From assembly GCA_021793155.1 (NCBI GenBank), contig JAJYTF010000024.1, positions 1 through 64,000 of the forward strand: DNA of 64,000 nt, written 5' to 3'. Of the stretch, positions 32,060 through 41,449 are shown piece by piece. Position numbers and translations under genes: made by a program. This DNA comes from Pseudomonadota bacterium. GTDB taxonomy: Bacteria; Pseudomonadota; Alphaproteobacteria; Rhodospirillales; Magnetospirillaceae. The notes below the pieces were generated by a model. It worked only from the letters and a program-made list of their open reading frames with translations. It did no database searches and had not been told where the DNA came from. Each line of letters begins with the position of its first letter. The first letter of the stretch is position 1.

Positions 32060-35000
32060 ATGAGCCATTTCATCGACAGGCTGTTGTTCTTCAAGCGCAA
32101 TGTCGAAACCTTCTCGGGCGACCACGGCGTTGTCACCAACGAAAGCCGGCGCTGGGAGGACGGTTATCGCAAGCGCTGGCAGCACGACAAAGTCGTCCGC
32201 TCCACCCACGGCGTCAACTGCACCGGTTCGTGCTCGTGGAAGATCTATGTGAAGGGCGGCATCGTCACCTGGGAAACCCAGCAGACGGACTATCCGCGGA
32301 CCCGTCCGGATCTGCCCAACCACGAACCCCGCGGATGCCCGCGCGGAGCCAGCTATTCCTGGTACATCTATTCCGGCAGCCGGGTGAAATATCCGCTGGT
32401 CCGCGGCGCGCTGCTGCGCCTGTGGCGCGAGGCGCGGGCCAGCATGCGGCCGGTGGAGGCCTGGGCCTCCATCACGGCGGATCCCGCCAAGGCCAAGGCC
32501 TATAAGAGCATCCGCGGCCTGGGCGGCTTCGTCAGGGCAAGCTGGGACGAGGTCAACGAAATCGTCGCTGCGGCCAACGTCCACACCATCAAGACCTACG
32601 GGCCCGACCGCATCATGGGCTTCTCGCCGATCCCGGCCATGTCCATGGTGTCCTATGCGGCCGGCGCGCGGTACTTGTCGCTGATCGGCGGTGTATGCCT
32701 CAGCTTCTACGACTGGTATTGCGACTTGCCGCCGGCCAGCCCGCAAATATGGGGCGAGCAGACCGACGTGCCGGAATCGGCCGACTGGTACAACTCCAAC
32801 TTCCTTATCCTGTGGGGCTCGAATGTTCCGCAGACCCGCACCCCCGATGCGCATTTCTATTCCGAAGTGCGCTACAAGGGCGCCAAGAGCGTGGTGATCA
32901 CCCCGGACTATTCCGAGGCGGCGAAGTTCTCCGACCTGTGGCTGGCGCCCAAGCAGGGCACCGACTCGGCCCTGGCCATGGCGCTCGGCCACGTGATCTT
33001 GAAGGAGTTCCACCTCGGCCAGAGCAAGTCGGCCTATTTCGAGGACTACTGCCGCCGCTACAGCGATATGCCGCTGCTGGTTCGCCTGGCCCGCCGCGGC
33101 GACCACTACGTGCCGGAGCGGTTCGTCCGGGCCAGCGATTTCTCCGGCCACCTCGGCCAGGCGAACAATCCCGAGTGGAAGGCCGTCGGTATCGACGAGG
33201 CCAGCGGCGACGTGGCCCTGCCGAACGGCTCGGTAGGCTTCCGCTGGGGCGAGAAAGGCAAGTGGAACATCGAGCAGAAGGACGCCCGCAGCGGCGCCGA
33301 AATCAGGTTGCGCCTGTCGCTGATCGACCATCGTGATGCGGTGGTCGGCGTGGCCTTCCCCTATTTCGGCGGCATCGAACACGAATATTTCGCCAACAAC
33401 CCCCATCCCGAGGTGCTGGTGCGCAACCTGCCGGCCAGGAAGCTGGTCCTGGCCGACGGTGAGGCCCTGGTGGTCACCGTGTTCGACCTGCTGGCCGCCA
33501 ATTACGGCGTCGATCGCGGTCTGGGCGGGGCCAACGTGGCATCGTCCTTCGACCAGGACGTTCCCTATACCCCCGCCTGGCAGGAGAAGATCACCGGCGT
33601 CAAGGCGGCCGACGTGATCACCGTGGCCCGCCAGTTCGCCGAGAACGCCGACCGGACCCAGGGGCGGTCGATGGTGATCATCGGCGCGGGGATGAATCAC
33701 TGGTACCACATGGACATGAACTACCGTGCCATCATCAATATGCTGGTGATGTGCGGCTGCATCGGCAAGTCGGGCGGCGGCTGGGCTCATTACGTCGGGC
33801 AGGAAAAGCTGCGACCCCAGTCCGGGTGGGTTCCCTTCACCTTCGCATTGGACTGGATCCGTCCGTCCCGCCAGATGAACGGCACGTCGTTCTTCTATGC
33901 CCACACCGGCCAGTGGCGGCACGAAAAGCTTGCGGTGCGCGAGATCCTTTCGCCGCTGGCCGATCCCGAGGAATTCAAGGGATCGCTGATCGACTTCAAC
34001 GTGATGGCTGAACGGATGGGCTGGCTGCCCTCGGCGCCGCAGCTCGAGGTCAACCCCCTGGAACTGGTCCGCCAGGCCCGCGCGGCCGGCAAGGATCCCA
34101 AGGACTATGCGGTCGAGGCGCTGAAGAGCGGCCAATTGCGCATGTCCTGCGAAGACCCGGACGATCCCCGCAACTTTCCCCGCAACATGTTCGTCTGGCG
34201 GTCCAATCTGCTGGGCTCGTCGGGCAAGGGACACGAATATTTCCTCAAATACTTGCTGGGCACCCAGAACGGCGTGATGAACGACGACCTGGCCGCCGGG
34301 GGGGGCGACAAGCCGCTGGAGGTCGCCTGGCACGAGCGGGCGCCGGAAGGAAAGCTCGACTTACTGGTCACCCTCGATTTCCGCATGTCCAGCACCTGCC
34401 TGTACTCGGACATCGTGCTGCCCACCGCCACCTGGTACGAGAAGAACGATCTCAACACCTCGGACATGCACCCCTTCATCCACCCCTTCAGCCGCGCGGT
34501 CGATCCGGCCTGGGAGGCGCGCTCCGACTGGGACATCTACAAGGGCTTCGCGGCCAAGCTGTCGGAACTGTCGGAAGGACATCTCGGGGTGGAAGGCGAT
34601 CTGGTGCTGACGCCGATCATGCACGACACCCCCGGCGAATTGGCCCAGGCCCTGGAGGTCAAGGACTGGAAGAAGGGCGAGATCGAGGCGGTGCCCGGCA
34701 GGACCATGCCGGTCATGACCGTGGTCGAGCGCGATTATCCCAACACCTATCGGCGGTTCACCGCCTTGGGGCCGCTGATGAGCCGGTTGGGCAACGGCGG
34801 CAAGGGGCTGTCGTGGAATACCGAGGACGAAGTGCGGGCCCTGGGCGAACTCAACCGTCTGGTCGAGGAGGACGGGCCAACCAAGGGGTTGCCCCGCATC
34901 GACACCGACATCGACGCGGCGGAAACCATCCTCATGCTGGCACCCGAGACCAACGGCCATGTGGCGGTCAAGGCATGGGAGGCGCTGTCCGGCTTTACCG

Positions 35001-35794
35001 GCCGCGAGCATGCCCATCTGGCCCTGCATCGCGAGGACGAGAAAATTCGCTTCCGCGACATCCAGGCGCAGCCGCGCAAGATCATTTCCTCTCCCATCTG
35101 GTCGGGATTGGAATCCGAGAAGGTCAGCTACAACGCCTGCTACACCAACGTCCATGAGCTGATTCCCTGGCGGACGCTAACCGGCCGCCAGCAGTTCTAC
35201 CAGGATCACAAATGGATGCGCGGCTTCGGCGAGGCCTTGTGCGTCTATCGGCCGCCCATCGACACCAAGACCATCAAACCGATCATCGACGCCAAGGCCA
35301 ACGGCGATCCGCAACTGGTGCTGAACTGGATCACCCCGCATCAGAAATGGGGCATTCACAGCACCTATACCGACAATCTGCTGATGCTGACCCTGTCGCG
35401 CGGCGGCCCCATCGTGTGGATCGCCGAGAAGGACGCCGCCAAGGCTGGCATCGAGGACAACGACTGGATCGAAGTCTACAACGCCAACGGCGCCATCGCC
35501 GCCCGTGCGGTGGTCAGCCAGCGGGTGAAGGAAGGCATGTGCATGATGTATCACGCGCAGGAGAAGACGGTGAACACGCCGGGCGCCGAAACCACCGGCT
35601 TGCGCGGCGGCATCCACAACTCGGTCACGCGCATCTGTCCGAAGCCGACTCACATGATCGGCGGCTATGCACAACTGTCCTACGGTTTCAACTATTACGG
35701 CACGGTGGGGGCCAATCGCGACGACTTCGTCGTCCTGCGCAAGATGCGCAAGGTCGAGTGGCTCGAGGCCGAACGCGCGGCGGAGGAGGTCTGA
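32060..35794 (+). CDS. narG: Respiratory nitrate reductase alpha subunit NarG
   Basis: A 1,244-aa molybdenum subunit on the cytoplasmic face of NarGHI that reduces nitrate to nitrite. The N-terminal FS0 cluster ligands are His50, Cys54, Cys58 (STHGVNCTGSCSW) and Cys93 (EPRGCPRG). The molybdenum-ligand region SFYDWYCDLPPASPQ and the QTRTPDAHF stretch are intact. There is no Tat signal of the periplasmic Nap type; the N-terminus is the short remnant usual for NarG. Length and domain order match the family. The C-terminus is followed four bases later by narH. No frame break is visible. Confidence 0.97.
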   Translation: MSHFIDRLLFFKRNVETFSGDHGVVTNESRRWEDGYRKRWQHDKVVRSTHGVNCTGSCSWKIYVKGGIVTWETQQTDYPRTRPDLPNHEPRGCPRGASYSWYIYSGSRVKYPLVRGALLRLWREARASMRPVEAWASITADPAKAKAYKSIRGLGGFVRASWDEVNEIVAAANVHTIKTYGPDRIMGFSPIPAMSMVSYAAGARYLSLIGGVCLSFYDWYCDLPPASPQIWGEQTDVPESADWYNSNFLILWGSNVPQTRTPDAHFYSEVRYKGAKSVVITPDYSEAAKFSDLWLAPKQGTDSALAMALGHVILKEFHLGQSKSAYFEDYCRRYSDMPLLVRLARRGDHYVPERFVRASDFSGHLGQANNPEWKAVGIDEASGDVALPNGSVGFRWGEKGKWNIEQKDARSGAEIRLRLSLIDHRDAVVGVAFPYFGGIEHEYFANNPHPEVLVRNLPARKLVLADGEALVVTVFDLLAANYGVDRGLGGANVASSFDQDVPYTPAWQEKITGVKAADVITVARQFAENADRTQGRSMVIIGAGMNHWYHMDMNYRAIINMLVMCGCIGKSGGGWAHYVGQEKLRPQSGWVPFTFALDWIRPSRQMNGTSFFYAHTGQWRHEKLAVREILSPLADPEEFKGSLIDFNVMAERMGWLPSAPQLEVNPLELVRQARAAGKDPKDYAVEALKSGQLRMSCEDPDDPRNFPRNMFVWRSNLLGSSGKGHEYFLKYLLGTQNGVMNDDLAAGGGDKPLEVAWHERAPEGKLDLLVTLDFRMSSTCLYSDIVLPTATWYEKNDLNTSDMHPFIHPFSRAVDPAWEARSDWDIYKGFAAKLSELSEGHLGVEGDLVLTPIMHDTPGELAQALEVKDWKKGEIEAVPGRTMPVMTVVERDYPNTYRRFTALGPLMSRLGNGGKGLSWNTEDEVRALGELNRLVEEDGPTKGLPRIDTDIDAAETILMLAPETNGHVAVKAWEALSGFTGREHAHLALHREDEKIRFRDIQAQPRKIISSPIWSGLESEKVSYNACYTNVHELIPWRTLTGRQQFYQDHKWMRGFGEALCVYRPPIDTKTIKPIIDAKANGDPQLVLNWITPHQKWGIHSTYTDNLLMLTLSRGGPIVWIAEKDAAKAGIEDNDWIEVYNANGAIAARAVVSQRVKEGMCMMYHAQEKTVNTPGAETTGLRGGIHNSVTRICPKPTHMIGGYAQLSYGFNYYGTVGANRDDFVVLRKMRKVEWLEAERAAEEV

Positions 35795-35798
35795 CGCC

Positions 35799-37310
35799 AT
35801 GAGAATCCGCGCGCAAATCGGCATGGTCCTCAATCTGGACAAATGCATCGGCTGCCATACCTGCTCGATCACTTGCAAGAATGTCTGGACCACCCGCGAA
35901 GGCGTTGAATACGCCTGGTTCAACAATGTCGAGACCAAGCCCGGCATCGGCTATCCGAAGAACTGGGAAGACCAGGACAAATGGCAGGGCGGCTGGCGCC
36001 GCCGGCCCGACGGCAGCCTGGTGCCGCGATTGGGCTCGCGCCTGGGCGTGGTGTCGAAGATCTTCAGCAACCCGCACATGCCGCAGATCGACGATTACTA
36101 CGAGCCCTTCACCTTCGACTACGAGCACCTGCAGACCGCCCCCGTATCATCGACGCCGCCCACCGCCCGGCCCCGCTCGCTGGTGACCCGCAAACGCATG
36201 GAAAAGATCGAATGGGGTCCGAACTGGGAGGAAATTCTCGGCACCGAGTTCCGCAAGCGCTCGAAGGACAAGAACTTCGACAACATCCAGAAGGAAATGT
36301 ATGGCGAGTTCGAAAATACCTTCATGATGTACTTGCCGCGGCTGTGCGAGCATTGCCTTAATCCGGCCTGCGTCGCTTCCTGCCCGTCCGGTTCCATCTA
36401 CAAGCGGGAAGAGGACGGCATCGTCCTCATCGACCAGGAAAAATGCCGGGGCTGGCGCATGTGCGTTTCGGCCTGCCCGTACAAGAAAATCTATTACAAC
36501 TGGAAGTCAGGCAAAGCCGAGAAGTGCATTTTCTGCTATCCCCGCATCGAATCGGGGCTTCCCACTGTCTGCTCGGAGACCTGCGTCGGGCGCATCCGCT
36601 ATCTGGGCGTGGTGCTCTATGACGCGGACCGCATCGAAGCGGCGGCATCCAGGGAGCATGAAACCGACCTCTATCAGGCACAACTGGACATCTTCCTCGA
36701 CCCCAATTTGCCCGAGGTGCAGGCCCAGGCACGCCGCGACGGCGTCCCCGAGGCCTGGCTTGAGGCGGCCCGCCGTTCGCCGGTGTGGAAGATGGCGATG
36801 GACTGGAAGGTGGCCTTTCCGCTGCATCCCGAATACCGCACCCTGCCCATGGTCTGGTACATCCCGCCGCTGTCGCCGATCCAGGGGCGGGCGGACTCGG
36901 GGGCGATCGGGGTCAACGGGGTGATCCCCGACGTCCAAAGTTTGCGCATTCCGGTCAAATATCTGGCCAACCTGCTGACCGCCGGCGACGAGAAGCCGGT
37001 GGCCGTGGCGCTCGAGCGAATGCTGGCCATGCGGGCCTATATGCGGGCCAGGACAGTGGACGGTGCCACGGATCTGACGGCCCTGGAGCAAGTGGGGCTG
37101 ACCCAGGCGCAGGCCGACGAGATGTATCGCGTCATGGGGCTGGCCGATTACGAGGACCGCTTCGTCGTGCCGACCAGCCACCGCGAATATGCCGAGGACG
37201 CCTTCGAACTGAAGGGGGCCTGCGGCTTCAGTTTCGGAAATGGCTGCGGCGGCACGAGCGCGGTCGGGCTGTTCGGGTCGCGCCAGCCGCGCGCCAAGGT
37301 TGAGGAGTGA
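35799..37310 (+). CDS. narH: Respiratory nitrate reductase beta subunit NarH
   Basis: A 503-aa iron-sulfur subunit that passes electrons from NarI haems to NarG. It has four Cys groups: CIGCHTCSITCKN (residue 16 on), CEHCLNPACVASCP, CRGWRMCVSACP (Trp in place of Cys marks the 3Fe-4S cluster) and KCIFCYPRIESG with CSETCVG. The start at ATG 35799 lies four bases after the narG stop; GGAGGAGG before it serves as ribosome site. The longer frame from 35667 is a read-through in narG. The C-terminal ~25 residues are Gly-rich (GNGCGGTSAVG). Confidence 0.96.
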   Translation: MRIRAQIGMVLNLDKCIGCHTCSITCKNVWTTREGVEYAWFNNVETKPGIGYPKNWEDQDKWQGGWRRRPDGSLVPRLGSRLGVVSKIFSNPHMPQIDDYYEPFTFDYEHLQTAPVSSTPPTARPRSLVTRKRMEKIEWGPNWEEILGTEFRKRSKDKNFDNIQKEMYGEFENTFMMYLPRLCEHCLNPACVASCPSGSIYKREEDGIVLIDQEKCRGWRMCVSACPYKKIYYNWKSGKAEKCIFCYPRIESGLPTVCSETCVGRIRYLGVVLYDADRIEAAASREHETDLYQAQLDIFLDPNLPEVQAQARRDGVPEAWLEAARRSPVWKMAMDWKVAFPLHPEYRTLPMVWYIPPLSPIQGRADSGAIGVNGVIPDVQSLRIPVKYLANLLTAGDEKPVAVALERMLAMRAYMRARTVDGATDLTALEQVGLTQAQADEMYRVMGLADYEDRFVVPTSHREYAEDAFELKGACGFSFGNGCGGTSAVGLFGSRQPRAKVEE

Positions 37311-37315
37311 CGGCC

Positions 37316-37948
37316 ATGTTGACCTTCAAGGTGCTCGCTGCCCTGCTCGACTATCCGGGGTCGGCCACCATCGCCGCCCTGCCTGAAATGCGGGCAATCC
37401 TGGCCGGGGAAGGCAAGCTTGACGGCCTTGCGGTCGACCGGCTGTTCGCCTTTATGTACAAGCTGGAACAGGGCGACCTGCTGGACCAGCAGGCCGCCTG
37501 GGTGGACCTGTTCGATCGCACCCGGTCGCTTTCGCTGCATCTGTTCGAACATGTGCACGGCGATTCGCGTGACCGCGGCCAGGCGATGGTCGACCTTGCC
37601 GCGCTCTACGCCGATCGCGGCCTGACCATCGACGCCTCCGAATTGCCCGATTACCTGCCGTTGTTCCTGGAATTCCTGTCGCTGATTCCCGAGAGCGAGG
37701 CGCGACAGTTGCTGGGCGAGACGGTTCATGTGGTCGAGGCCCTGGCCGAACGGCTGGCGGGGCGCGGCAGCGACCATGCCATCTTGCTGTCCGCCTTGGC
37801 CAGTTTGGCCGAGGCGCCGGCCCCGGCGCAGCCGTTGGCGACACCCGATACCGACGGCGACCTGGACGCTGCCTGGCAGGAGGAAGAAATCCGCTTCGCC
37901 GCCGGTGCGATGCCATCGGCTTGCGGTGCGGCAGGCACTGGGACGTGA
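37316..37948 (+). CDS. narJ: Nitrate reductase assembly chaperone NarJ
   Basis: A 210-aa TorD/NarJ-type chaperone that holds apo-NarG for molybdenum-cofactor insertion and is absent from the mature enzyme. The sequence begins with the family pattern FKVLAALLDYPGSATIAALP, and DLPLFLEFL-like text occurs as LPDYLPLFLEFLSLIP near residue 115. ATG 37316 follows GAGGAG of the narH end at seven to eight bases. The gap to narI is unusually long (88 bp) because a palindromic interspersed repeat sits there. Confidence 0.93.
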   Translation: MLTFKVLAALLDYPGSATIAALPEMRAILAGEGKLDGLAVDRLFAFMYKLEQGDLLDQQAAWVDLFDRTRSLSLHLFEHVHGDSRDRGQAMVDLAALYADRGLTIDASELPDYLPLFLEFLSLIPESEARQLLGETVHVVEALAERLAGRGSDHAILLSALASLAEAPAPAQPLATPDTDGDLDAAWQEEEIRFAAGAMPSACGAAGTGT

Positions 37949-37953
37949 CCCCT

Positions 37954-38019
37954 CCGTCATTCCCGCGGAAGCGGGACTCCAGTCAACGATTTGGATCGCC
38001 CCTTCGGCGGGGATGACGA
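37954..38019. repeat. Interspersed palindromic repeat between narJ and narI
   Basis: It begins with CCGTCATTCCCGC and ends with ATGACGA; the outer CGTCAT (37955-37960) and ATGACG (38013-38018) pair, and an inner hairpin TCCCGC/GCGGGA is at 37961-37976. The TCATTCCCGCGGAAGCGGGA form is typical of alphaproteobacterial intergenic repeats. It could alter narI translation or mRNA stability. Confidence 0.65.
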
Positions 38020-38036
38020 AACATCAGGATTTTCCC

Positions 38037-38720
38037 ATGAACGCGTTCTGGACCAATTTCTTTTTCGGCATCTATCCCTACATCGCCGGTGCCGTCTTCC
38101 TGATCGGCAGCGTGGTGCGCTTCGACTACGAGCCCTATACCTGGAAAAGCGGTTCCAGCCAGTTTTTGCGCCGACGGGGCATGCTGTGGGCGAGCAACGC
38201 CTTCCACATCGGCATCATCTTCCTGCTGACCGGCCACACCATCGGCCTGCTGACGCCGCACGAGGCGTATAGCGCCCTGGGCTTGACCGCCGAGGCCAAG
38301 CAGCGGCTGGCCATGACGGCCGGCGGCATCGCCGGAACGGTCTGCCTGTTCGGCATGGTGTTCCTGGTCCACCGCCGGCTCACCGACGAGCGGGTGCGCT
38401 CGGCCGGGTCGGTGATGGATACGGTCATTCTTCTCATGTTGTTCGGGCAACTGCTGCTGGGGCTGGTGTCGATCCATTTCTCGGCCGCGCACGCGGACGC
38501 CTCGGCCATGCTGGCCCTGGCCGAATGGGCGCAGCGGATCGTCACGTTTCGAGGTGGCGCGGCCGAGCTTGTCGGCCGGACCGAATGGATTTTCCAGCTT
38601 CATCTGATCCTCGGCCAGACGATCGTTCTGCTCTTTCCGTTCACGCGGCTGGTCCATATTTGGAGCGTGCCGGTTTCCTATCTCGGCCGTCGCTACCAGC
38701 TGGTCCGCCGGGCCGGCTGA
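38037..38720 (+). CDS. narI: Respiratory nitrate reductase gamma subunit NarI
   Basis: A 227-aa dihaem cytochrome b that anchors NarGH and oxidises quinol. Five TM helices are predicted. The haem-ligand His residues appear as pairs in FHIGIIFLLTGH near residues 57-67 and in LHLILGQTIVLL ... RLVHIWSVP near 187-206. The start is ATG 38037; the frame open from 37728 crosses narJ and the repeat and is not used. There is no strong ribosome site (AGGATTTTCCC only), so expression may depend on the repeat structure upstream. Confidence 0.95.
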   Translation: MNAFWTNFFFGIYPYIAGAVFLIGSVVRFDYEPYTWKSGSSQFLRRRGMLWASNAFHIGIIFLLTGHTIGLLTPHEAYSALGLTAEAKQRLAMTAGGIAGTVCLFGMVFLVHRRLTDERVRSAGSVMDTVILLMLFGQLLLGLVSIHFSAAHADASAMLALAEWAQRIVTFRGGAAELVGRTEWIFQLHLILGQTIVLLFPFTRLVHIWSVPVSYLGRRYQLVRRAG

Positions 38721-38749
38721 CCAGCCGGGCCCGGCGCGCGCGGCATGCT

Positions 38750-40258
38750 CTACTGGCTGATCCGCAGATTGCTCAACTGGTCGCCGATGGTATTGAATGC
38801 CTGGAACAGGGCGCTCTGGTCATTGGCATTGAAGAAGTAATTGGGGTCGCCCTTGCCGACCTGGGTGCCGGCGCAATAGGAAATGGCTGGTCCGGGCGTG
38901 GAGTTGCTGTTCAGGAACACCGAATAGATGGTGACCCCCTGGGAGCGCAGCGCGTCGCATACCGCTTCCTCCTGGGCATCGATCAGCGATACGGTATAAT
39001 TGGATTTCCAGACCCCGAATCCGGTGTAATGCCCATAAGTCGTGCCATATTTCGAATAGAGGTTGATGTTGTTGACGCCATCAGTCATCAACACCACCAC
39101 CTTCTTCCAGTTCTGCGTGACCCAGGGATTTGGATTAAAGGTTGGGACGTTGGTCACCGTGGTGCCATTATTGTAATTGTTGACCGTGATGTTGCCAATA
39201 TTCTGATACGGCCCGTTGGGCGACAGCACGCGATAGCCCCAGGCCATGCCAATCGAGCCGATGGTGCCGCCGTCGAGCCATCCTTCCATGCCCTGGTTGT
39301 CGATGTAGGCTCCGCTGGAAGTTGCGCCGATGGCGGTCAGGATCGGCTGCAGGCTGTTGACCAGCGGCACCACCGGGCTCGGACAGGAACGGTTGGGGCC
39401 GGGACCGCTATTGCCGCTGGTCCAGGTCATCGACTTGACGGTCCTGGTGGTCCAAACATTGTAGTTGTCGGAGGCCCAGTCGTAGGCGGTCAGGTAGCCG
39501 GCCGTGGTGACCGGGCTGTCGAGATCGGCCGCGACGGCGCCATAGTTGGGTGCCGTGGAGAAGTTCTGGAATGTCGAGGGCCGCTCGACCACGCAGCCGG
39601 TCCAGCCGGCAGCGGTGTCCGGGGTCAGGCTCGGCGGCGTTTTCACCATCGCCGCCGCCACCGGGCCGGGGTTGACCGCCGCGACATAGGGCACCACGGC
39701 GACGCGCAGATAGGGATTGTCGCTGGGCTGGCCGGAAAATAGCTGAATCGCCAGCTTCCCCGCCGCCGACTTCAACGCCTCGATATTGGTGACTCCGTTG
39801 GCCGAGTAGACCTGCAGCGAGCCGGTGTTGTCCAGCACCAGCGCCACTTCCAGGCCTCTCATCTCGCGCACCACCGAAGTTGACGCGCCGACGGCCACAG
39901 TGTTGATGCCGGCAAGCTGCAGGAAGGTGGTCGGCACATGGGCGGTGGCGCTGATGGTCACCGGATCGCTGGTCAGGTTATAGGTCGGCGGGTCCAGGGT
40001 CACCCCGTTGGCCGTCGGGAAGTTGGCGGCCAGATAGCTGGAGGCCAGGGTCTGCAACTGCGTTGCCGAGCCATTGTTGGCGCCCGCCGCCAAGGCCGCC
40101 GCATCGAGTGCCGCCCCCAGGCGCGTCTTTACCGAATAGGCGCGCATCAGGTCGGCAGAGACGCCGACGGCGATAATGGTGGGAACCGCCACGGTGGCGA
40201 ACATCACCGCGACCGAACCGCGTTCACTTCGGCAGAAAGAGCGTAATCGGCTCAACAT
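38750..40258 (-). CDS. TadG-like pilus-type protein with von Willebrand A domain
   Basis: A 502-aa protein. An N-terminal prepilin-like helix (RGSVAVMFATVAVPTIIAVG) follows a basic tip, and the TadE/TadG-type region is residues 1-140. A vWA domain starts at LEVALVLDNTGSLQVYS, a variant of the metal-site DxSxS in which Asp-Asn-Thr-Gly-Ser replaces the usual Asp-x-Ser-Gly-Ser. The second acidic loop is VVVLMTDGVNNINLYS. Such proteins are secreted or anchored with Tad pili or found alone in alphaproteobacteria. ATG 40258 follows GGAGGCG. It is third in a row of three Tad-like genes; no pilin or secretion ATPase is in the window. Confidence 0.8.
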   Translation of the reverse strand: MLSRLRSFCRSERGSVAVMFATVAVPTIIAVGVSADLMRAYSVKTRLGAALDAAALAAGANNGSATQLQTLASSYLAANFPTANGVTLDPPTYNLTSDPVTISATAHVPTTFLQLAGINTVAVGASTSVVREMRGLEVALVLDNTGSLQVYSANGVTNIEALKSAAGKLAIQLFSGQPSDNPYLRVAVVPYVAAVNPGPVAAAMVKTPPSLTPDTAAGWTGCVVERPSTFQNFSTAPNYGAVAADLDSPVTTAGYLTAYDWASDNYNVWTTRTVKSMTWTSGNSGPGPNRSCPSPVVPLVNSLQPILTAIGATSSGAYIDNQGMEGWLDGGTIGSIGMAWGYRVLSPNGPYQNIGNITVNNYNNGTTVTNVPTFNPNPWVTQNWKKVVVLMTDGVNNINLYSKYGTTYGHYTGFGVWKSNYTVSLIDAQEEAVCDALRSQGVTIYSVFLNSNSTPGPAISYCAGTQVGKGDPNYFFNANDQSALFQAFNTIGDQLSNLRISQ

Positions 40259-40302
40259 CATCGCCTCCATTCGGTGCCCCGCCGGAGTGCAAGGGGCAAA
40301 CG

Positions 40303-40830
40303 TCAACAGGGTTGGGCGGGAAGAGACCCCAAGCGAGGCGGGTTGAAGCTGCGCTCGGTATAGGTTTGTGGCCCCAGCACTCCTCCCGTAATTGTAGGCG
40401 TGAAATTGTATTTTACCGTGACCATGATCACAGATTGGCCGGCATTTCCGAGCCCGTTGGCAAGGTTCAGCGGAACGGTGGAGTCGGCATTGGAACCGCT
40501 GGTGCAGCGCCATTGCTGCGTCGGGGTGCCGCCAGAATTGAAGGTGATTCCCACCATGTCGACGGTCAGGGCGCTGCCGGTCGGCAACGGCGCGTAAATC
40601 TGGGCGGCGGCATTGACCGCGTCGGCGAACAGCGGCGGGTTGGCCTGCGCCGCGAGATCGGAGAGGGACTGTGCCGCCATGGACGTCTTGTTGGCCGCCT
40701 CGGACAGCTGGATCAGTTGCGCCATGCCCAGCCAGGCGGCGACCATCAGCGGCAGCACCAGGGCGAATTCGGTGGCGGCGATGCCGTGGTCGCGACGCAA
40801 TAGACGGGAGAGGGCCAGGCGGGCGAACAT
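40303..40830 (-). CDS. TadE-like pseudopilin
   Basis: A 175-aa protein with a basic start (RLLRRDHG) and the TadE-type helix IAATEFALVLPLMVAAWLGM, including the conserved Glu at position +5 of the pseudopilin fold. The remainder is an exported globular part with two Cys (WRCTSG and the terminal C). ATG 40830 overlaps the preceding stop (TGATG), so the two are coupled. Minor pseudopilins of this type assist Tad pilus assembly; here they accompany TadG only. Confidence 0.8.
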   Translation of the reverse strand: MFARLALSRLLRRDHGIAATEFALVLPLMVAAWLGMAQLIQLSEAANKTSMAAQSLSDLAAQANPPLFADAVNAAAQIYAPLPTGSALTVDMVGITFNSGGTPTQQWRCTSGSNADSTVPLNLANGLGNAGQSVIMVTVKYNFTPTITGGVLGPQTYTERSFNPPRLGSLPAQPC

Positions 40831-41378
40831 CAGAATGGCTCGTTGCGCAGGACTACCGTGTAGGTGATGGTCAAAGGCTGGCCGGCACCCGCTCCCAGCA
40901 GGGAGCTCAGGCCGGGAGTGATGGGCGTCGCTACATAGATCACCCGCACCGTGACGATGCCGGCCGAGCCGCCGGTATTGAAGCTGGTGTTGGTGACGTT
41001 GCCCTGCCCATCGAATATCGGCGCGGGGATGCTGATGCTGCCGAAGCTGGCAAACGTCCGCACGTCGAAGAACAAATTGGCGCAGGTCAGGTTGATCGCC
41101 GCACCGATGTCGTTGCACACGGCCGTCTGGAAGGTGGAGAGGACGCTGGCCTGCTGGCTGGGGGAGGTGCCGGGACCAGCCTGCAACTGGCCGGTGCGGA
41201 TCTGTCGCGCCGCCGAAAGCACCGCTCCCTGGACCAGGGACTGGTTGAACATCAGGACGCTGGTTTCAAGAAGGGCGAAAGTCAGCGCGATGAACGGGAT
41301 GGCCACCAGGGCGAATTCCACCGTGGCGCTTCCGCTCCGCTGGCGTAGCAAGGACGCGCATAGGCTCGCCGTGCTCAT
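40830..41378 (-). CDS. TadE-like pseudopilin, first of the operon
   Basis: A 182-aa protein with the TadE start RQRSGSATVEFALVAIPFIA, holding the Glu and hydrophobic helix for membrane insertion and prepilin-type recognition, followed by an exported domain with Cys at CNDIGAAINLTCAN. It leads a three-gene operon (two TadE-like, one TadG-like). The start at 41378 is the only Met before the helix. The promoter must lie in the short interval before the MCP gene end at 41450. Confidence 0.8.
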   Translation of the reverse strand: MSTASLCASLLRQRSGSATVEFALVAIPFIALTFALLETSVLMFNQSLVQGAVLSAARQIRTGQLQAGPGTSPSQQASVLSTFQTAVCNDIGAAINLTCANLFFDVRTFASFGSISIPAPIFDGQGNVTNTSFNTGGSAGIVTVRVIYVATPITPGLSSLLGAGAGQPLTITYTVVLRNEPF

Positions 41379-41449
41379 GGTCCATCATCCTGCTCTCGTC
41401 GATGCGGGGGCAGTATGGACCGGCAGACGTTAGTGTTCTGTGATACCGG

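Noticed and set aside
31631-34333. 900-aa open frame on the minus strand across narK and narG
   Set aside because: It is antisense to two unmistakable genes; the composition is typical of the opposite strand in GC-rich DNA and no domain is visible.
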